32,436 bases of DNA, taken from Bacteroidaceae bacterium. GTDB lineage: Bacteria; Bacteroidota; Bacteroidia; Bacteroidales; Bacteroidaceae. Position numbers and translations under genes: made by a program. Below are positions 27,396 to 32,436 of the stretch, piece by piece. The stretch is from contig JAILFY010000139.1 of assembly GCA_024697285.1 (NCBI GenBank), positions 1 to 32,436 on the forward strand. The letters run 5' to 3'. Numbering within the stretch: the stretch's first letter is position 1; every line of letters starts with the position of its first letter. Below the pieces are notes generated by a model, which did not search any database, was not told the DNA's origin, and saw only the letters and a program-made list of their open reading frames with translations.

Positions 27396-27437
27396 GTCCG
27401 GAACCGAGCGCTCCGGCGCTCTATATATAATTAAGGT

Positions 27438-27480
27438 GTAGCGCCACGTCCTCTCCAGCGACGTGGCGCTACTTCTTTTC
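27438..27480 (+). terminator. Rho-independent terminator
   Basis: GTAGCGCCACGTC-(9 nt)-GACGTGGCGCTAC followed by TTCTTTTC. Confidence 0.92.
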
Positions 27481-27681
27481 TGCAAGATAGAGAGCGGAAG
27501 CCGATGGGCGGGAAACAATGTAATAGTATTTCTGCATTTTGAACAAATAATCATGAAAACACACCGGCATGTAACTATTGTAGAACATATTTACGGGCCT
27601 AAAGTAACAAATATCTGTTAATAAACTTTAAATGGTTTCACTTTTAACACTCTATCCTATACATATAATTAGAAATAAGTG

Positions 27682-27689
27682 TACATTTG
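27682..27689 (+). promoter_or_regulatory. -7 element TACATTTG for the 1211-aa gene
   Basis: TACATTTG about 100 nt upstream of the ATG; -33 element unclear. Confidence 0.4.
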
Positions 27690-27789
27690 CCTATAAAAGA
27701 ACGCAAAACGGCCTGTTTTCGGGCCTTAAACAAGGTAAATTCATTCATTTTATACACTAATTATCTCTTTTTTATTAATTAACTGCTTT

Positions 27790-30700
27790 ATGAAACACAA
27801 TTTACTCTCTTTCTTTGCACTTGCAGGTGCAATGTTCATGAGTGCAAGTGTTGCTGCATGGGATGAACCGGTAGCTCCCGTAGCTCCCACCACGGTTCCC
27901 ACGAGGCCCTCTTTCGAAGGCACCTGGGTAGAACCCGAAGATGGCGGCACTTATTATCTCTACAATGTAGGTTCCGGTCAGTTCCTCGGTGCTGGTCAGG
28001 ACTGGGGTACACGCGCTATTGCCACAGCAGAAGCCTGCGTGGCAATAACGGACGACGCCACGACAACACTCACAAAGAACAAGAACTACATCTTCCCCTT
28101 CTTGTTCAGCAAGCCCAGTGATCCCACACTCGACGAATCCCTTCAAGATAAGTGGATGATTCAGATTCAGCAATCCGACCGCACTGATGTGTATCTCTGC
28201 CACGAAGGCAATGCTGCTTGGGTGGATGGTGATCTCAATCGTCGCAACACGGACAACAATGGTTTCTGGGAAATCAGTGCTGTAGACGGTGGTTACGAAC
28301 TCATCCCTCTCGATGGCCAAGAAGGTAATACCATCGTCTATGGTGTTCACCTCACCAACCTGGCCAAGGCTCTCACCGCATACACTTGGACCGACTTGAC
28401 AAACGGCGATGCTACTGTTGCCGGTGTCTGGAAGTTCGTATCTGCTGACGATGCTGAAGCTATCAGAGCTTATGTGACAGAATGTGTAGGAAACACAGAA
28501 CTGACCTCCAGCTTCACTGCATATCAAGAGGAACTTGCTGCCTACAACACTGCTGTGACTCTGTACAATGCTCAGCTGGCTCTGTACAATCAACTTCTGG
28601 AAGCTGACAAATATGGCGTAGATGCTACAGAAGCTGGCGCTGTTTATACCAACGCTGAGTCTACTGTTGCCCAACTGAATGCTGCCACCGCAGCCCTGAA
28701 GGAAGCCATCGCACCTCATGCGCTGGCTGCTCTTATCAAGACTTCCACTGAAGACAATCCCGTTGATATCACCTCTTATGTCCTCAAGAATGCAGACTTC
28801 TCGGAAGCCTGCGATAATGGTAAGACTCCTCCGGGATGGGAAATCACCATCAAAGGTCAGAATGTAGGACAGCAGAACCGAACCGACACCAACTCTGAGA
28901 CTCAAGCTTCTATAACGAACTTCCTCGAGGCTTGGACTCCTCAACCGGGTACCCTCGGTGATGGTTATGCAGGACAATGGCTCACTGGTCTCCCCCAGGG
29001 TCGCTATCGTCTTGAGATGGATGCTACCGCTTGCCAACAGAGTAATCAAATTGCTATTCAAGACCTTACGGGTGTTTGCCTCTTCGTAGGAACTGGTTCC
29101 TATAACATCCAGGGAGATGCTGTTCAGACAGGTGAGAAGATGGTACAACACTACACCTTCGACTTCGACTTCAATGCTGAAAAGTTACTTGTTGGTCTGT
29201 TAGTTGAGAAAACTAATTGTAACTGGATCTCTGCTGACAATTTCAAGCTTTATGCTATTGGAGAAATGAAAGAAGATCCCAACCGTCTGGGTCTCCAGAG
29301 CAATATCGAGAAGGCTGAAAAGGTACAGAACAACATGCCAGTCAACAACATTGAAGACGCTAATATTCTGAACGTCAGCGAAGCTACTCGCACTTACTTC
29401 GAGGCCGCTCTGGAAGCTGCCAACGAAGCTCTCTCTGGTACCAGCGAAGAGATGAAGGCTGCTTCCGAGGCTCTGGCTCTCGCTATCGATTCCGTAAATG
29501 CTGATGCTGCTATCTACGCTGCTTATCAGGCTGTTTACAACCTGGCCAACAGCTATGCCAACAAACTGGATGAAATTGATCAGTGGGAAGATCTGAAGAA
29601 CGATCTCTGGGAATTTGCTGAAGATGAAATCGCTGCAAACTTCAACGATGGTCTCCTCACTGCTGAGGGCCTCGCTGCCGCTCAGGCCAAGCCCGATGAA
29701 CTCATTGCTGCATTCATTGGCGACGGCACCGGTATCGAACCGGGCGACGACCTCACCATCCTCGTTAAGAACGCTGACTTCAGCGAAGGCAGCGGTGCTA
29801 CCAACATTCCTGGTTGGACCATAGCCAGCGGTGCTATCACCGAACTCTCCGCATCTTTCCATAATATCGAAGCTTACCACAAAGCATTTGACTTCCAGCA
29901 GACCATCAAGAACCTGCCTAAGGGTACCTACAATATCTCCGTTCAGGGATTTGTACGTATTGATGGCGGTGTCAACGACATGGTTCTCTATGCCGGTGTT
30001 TCCGACAAGAAGTTCAAGGAGATTACCGATGAGTACAGCGAGTGGGCAATCCTGAGCAATGGCACAGACGAGGAAGGCCATCCCACCAGTACTGGAGCTT
30101 GGCCCTACGACACTCAGGTCTCCAACGGCTATCAGCCCAACTCCATGGAAGGTGCCAAGGCATACTTCGAAACGGAGAACCCCTTGACAGGCAAGCCCTT
30201 CTACCTCAACGAAGTTTCCATCGCCCACACGGGTGGCGACCTCACCATTGGTGTGAAGTGCAGTGCTACCAACCTCTGGATCCTCTGGGATAACTTCACC
30301 CTGACCTTTGTCAGCAGAGAGGCTCTCTCCGGCATCCTCGAAGATATCGACGCTCTGTCTGAACAACTCACAGCCATGCTCGACGAGTATCAGGCTCGCA
30401 CACTTGACACCAATGCCGCTTACGATGCTATCATGGAGCGCGTAGCTGCCAAGGACGAGATCACGACTGAAGAAGATGCTGTTGCACTGCTCAACGATAT
30501 CAAGGCTCTCATCGAGACCATCAAGAGTGACAACACCAAGATTCAGGAGCTCATCGACCTCTGCGACGAGTACAATGGCAAGATCGAGACTGCTGGTATT
30601 GAAATTGGCGAAGAATACATCGCTCTGCTTGACGAGGCCAGCGGAAAGGCTGCCAGCTACGAACTCAAGAATCAGGAGGAAATCGACAACTACATCCAGC

Positions 30701-31425
30701 AAATCAAGGCTGGTTGGATTCCCGCTGTCATGGCTAACGCACAGCCCGGTTCTGACGTAACCATCATCCTGAGCAACCCCGACTTCGAACTCGGCAACAT
30801 GAACTTCTGGACCATCACTCCTGCTGAGGAAGGCGATAAGATTGGTGACAACCAAGGCTTCCAGAACAACAATGTTTACAACAACGCAGAGAATCCTGAA
30901 CTGACCCTGGAGAACTTCGTTGAGGCATGGCGCAGCGCTGCCAGCTTGCACGATGGTACTATCAGCCAGACTATCGCAGTTGCCCTGCCCGCAGGTGCTT
31001 ACAAACTGGGTTGCGTAGGTTATGCTGTCAACCAGAGCGGCAATGGTGGTGTTCCCGAGGCAGGTGTCTCCGGTGGTTACCTCTATGCAAAGGTTGGCGA
31101 GAGTGTCGTTAAACAGTCCATCTGTGTAGACTCTGATACTGCTACCCCCACTCAGTTCGAGGTTGCCTTTATGTCCAACGGCACTGACCTCACCACTGTT
31201 GGTCTGATGGTTCAGGGTGCTAACTTCAACTGGATGGCTGCTGACAACTTCACGTTGACCTACCTCGGCAAAGATGCTCCCGATGCAGTTCAGAACCTGA
31301 ACAGCAAGGCTGCTGCCACTTCCACCATCTTCACAATCGATGGCCGTCAGTCCAACGTCCTGCGTCGCGGCATCAACATCGTTCGCATGAGCGATGGCAG
31401 CGTTCGCAAGGTTCTCGTGAAGTAA
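27790..31425 (+). CDS. Large secreted modular protein (1211 aa), tandem paralogue of the preceding gene
   Basis: Same architecture: TYYLYNVGSGQFLGAGQDWGTRA; ADFS...PGWEI / ADFS...PGWTI / PDFELGNMNFWTI modules; helical linkers; RGINIVRMSDGSVRKVLVK. Confidence 0.85.
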   Translation: MKHNLLSFFALAGAMFMSASVAAWDEPVAPVAPTTVPTRPSFEGTWVEPEDGGTYYLYNVGSGQFLGAGQDWGTRAIATAEACVAITDDATTTLTKNKNYIFPFLFSKPSDPTLDESLQDKWMIQIQQSDRTDVYLCHEGNAAWVDGDLNRRNTDNNGFWEISAVDGGYELIPLDGQEGNTIVYGVHLTNLAKALTAYTWTDLTNGDATVAGVWKFVSADDAEAIRAYVTECVGNTELTSSFTAYQEELAAYNTAVTLYNAQLALYNQLLEADKYGVDATEAGAVYTNAESTVAQLNAATAALKEAIAPHALAALIKTSTEDNPVDITSYVLKNADFSEACDNGKTPPGWEITIKGQNVGQQNRTDTNSETQASITNFLEAWTPQPGTLGDGYAGQWLTGLPQGRYRLEMDATACQQSNQIAIQDLTGVCLFVGTGSYNIQGDAVQTGEKMVQHYTFDFDFNAEKLLVGLLVEKTNCNWISADNFKLYAIGEMKEDPNRLGLQSNIEKAEKVQNNMPVNNIEDANILNVSEATRTYFEAALEAANEALSGTSEEMKAASEALALAIDSVNADAAIYAAYQAVYNLANSYANKLDEIDQWEDLKNDLWEFAEDEIAANFNDGLLTAEGLAAAQAKPDELIAAFIGDGTGIEPGDDLTILVKNADFSEGSGATNIPGWTIASGAITELSASFHNIEAYHKAFDFQQTIKNLPKGTYNISVQGFVRIDGGVNDMVLYAGVSDKKFKEITDEYSEWAILSNGTDEEGHPTSTGAWPYDTQVSNGYQPNSMEGAKAYFETENPLTGKPFYLNEVSIAHTGGDLTIGVKCSATNLWILWDNFTLTFVSREALSGILEDIDALSEQLTAMLDEYQARTLDTNAAYDAIMERVAAKDEITTEEDAVALLNDIKALIETIKSDNTKIQELIDLCDEYNGKIETAGIEIGEEYIALLDEASGKAASYELKNQEEIDNYIQQIKAGWIPAVMANAQPGSDVTIILSNPDFELGNMNFWTITPAEEGDKIGDNQGFQNNNVYNNAENPELTLENFVEAWRSAASLHDGTISQTIAVALPAGAYKLGCVGYAVNQSGNGGVPEAGVSGGYLYAKVGESVVKQSICVDSDTATPTQFEVAFMSNGTDLTTVGLMVQGANFNWMAADNFTLTYLGKDAPDAVQNLNSKAAATSTIFTIDGRQSNVLRRGINIVRMSDGSVRKVLVK

Positions 31426-31445
31426 AACAGAACTTAAATTCCCCA

Positions 31446-31473
31446 CGTTGAGTCCCAAAAAGCAACTCAACGA
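31446..31473 (+). other. Hairpin CGTTGAGT-(n)-ACTCAACG directly upstream of the terminator
   Basis: 8-bp perfect inverted repeat. Confidence 0.7.
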
Positions 31474-31484
31474 CACTAAGCAAG

Positions 31485-31513
31485 GCCTGCACAAGTACGT
31501 GCAGGCTTTTTTC
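31485..31513 (+). terminator. Rho-independent terminator
   Basis: GCCTGCAC-AAGTAC-GTGCAGGC-TTTTTTC. Confidence 0.95.
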
Positions 31514-31523
31514 TTGCAAATTT

Positions 31524-31556
31524 CTTTGGACATTTGTGAAAAAGTACGTACTTTTG
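31524..31556 (+). promoter_or_regulatory. Bacteroidetes-type promoter for the polysaccharide export gene
   Basis: CTTTGG ... TACTTTTG, 40 nt before the ATG at 31596. Confidence 0.65.
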
Positions 31557-31595
31557 CAGGCAGAAAACAGAAAACATCTAAAAAACAACAACAAC

Positions 31596-32423
31596 ATGAA
31601 GAAGTATTCAACTCTGGCCCTCTTAGCCATCGCCATCCTGTGTCTCTCTTCCTGCGTAAGCTCAAAGAAGATTATCTACTTCCAGGGAAGCGACAGTTTG
31701 TATGCTCAGGCACAAGATATTGTGCAGAAATATGAGATGCGCCTCAAGCCCGCTGACCAGGTGCTCATCAAAGTCACTTGCGACAATCCGGAACTGCTGG
31801 AAATCTTTAATCTCGATGTCACCATGGGTTCTGGTATGCGTGGTGGCGGTAACCTCAGCTATGGTACAACCGGTAGCATGGGTTCTGTCTATGGTTACAC
31901 CGTTGACAACGAAGGTTATCTGGACCTGCCTTCCTTGGGTAAAGTAAAAGTAGGTAATATGACCGTGGACGAAGCAGCAAGAGCCGTGGAGAAGGTTATC
32001 CAATCACGTAATCTCATCAAAGAACCTGAGGTGACGGTACGTCTGCTCAATGCACGTGTAGCCGTTCTCGGAGCTGTGAAGAGTCCGCATGTGGTCAGCC
32101 TCAACTCCGAGCGTAATACTATCCTCGATGTGCTTGCCAGTTGCGGTGATGTCAGCGACCAGGCTCTGCGTCAGAATGTTACACTCTTCCGCGAGAACAA
32201 CGGTAAGCGTGAGATGTTTCACATGGACCTCACACAAGCTGATATCTTCAAGAGTCCTGGCTTCTACGTTCAGCAGAATGACCTCATCTACATTCAGCCT
32301 AACAAGAGCCAAAACGTGAAGAGTTCCGCTTTCTCCACCTTCCTCGGCGTCGGTGGCAGCGTCATCAGCGCACTCGCTTCTATGACTGCTCTGGTCATCT
32401 CTATCGTAAACCTCAGCAAGTAA
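31596..32423 (+). CDS. Polysaccharide biosynthesis/export lipoprotein (Wza-like, SLBB)
   Basis: Lipobox LCLSSC; YEMRLKPADQVLIKVTCDNPELLEIFN; VTVRLLNARVAVLGAVKSPHVVSLNSERNTILDVLASCGDVSD; C-terminal TM. Confidence 0.93.
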   Translation: MKKYSTLALLAIAILCLSSCVSSKKIIYFQGSDSLYAQAQDIVQKYEMRLKPADQVLIKVTCDNPELLEIFNLDVTMGSGMRGGGNLSYGTTGSMGSVYGYTVDNEGYLDLPSLGKVKVGNMTVDEAARAVEKVIQSRNLIKEPEVTVRLLNARVAVLGAVKSPHVVSLNSERNTILDVLASCGDVSDQALRQNVTLFRENNGKREMFHMDLTQADIFKSPGFYVQQNDLIYIQPNKSQNVKSSAFSTFLGVGGSVISALASMTALVISIVNLSK

Positions 32424-32436
32424 GTCTACAATATCG

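Noticed and set aside
29200-31665. 821-aa - strand ORF opposite the 1211-aa gene
   Set aside because: Same antisense-shadow effect; it also overlaps the terminator and promoter of the next gene

Overview
Chromosomal segment of a Prevotella/Bacteroidales-type genome, judged from Bacteroidetes TAnnTTTG promoters, protein families and C-terminal tails. Left half (- strand): housekeeping genes prfA, tRNA-Val(CAC), purM, a LemA gene, a TPM-domain gene, aroE, ubiE/menG, purC and phoH. Middle (+ strand): DUF5715/M15-like protein, Spy/CpxP-like protein, secreted OB-fold/DUF6359-like protein, secreted endonuclease I, truA, EamA transporter, DUF3256-like protein, beta-barrel-like protein and a GT2. Right part: GT4, WbsX-like protein and a BT0820-like HAD phosphatase on the - strand, then two tandem paralogous ~1.2-kaa modular secreted proteins and a Wza-like polysaccharide export lipoprotein on the + strand. 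No rRNA, CRISPR, IS element or prophage was recognised. The most unusual signal is at least a dozen unrelated minisatellite-like tandem repeat arrays (units 22-70 bp), almost one per larger intergenic spacer. Two are tied to a gene's 3' end: a 39-bp (13-codon) array straddles the phoH stop and leaves one TAA between phoH and purC in a single open frame, and an exact 8 x 23-bp array begins on the stop codon of the 710-aa ORF and resembles its last codons.
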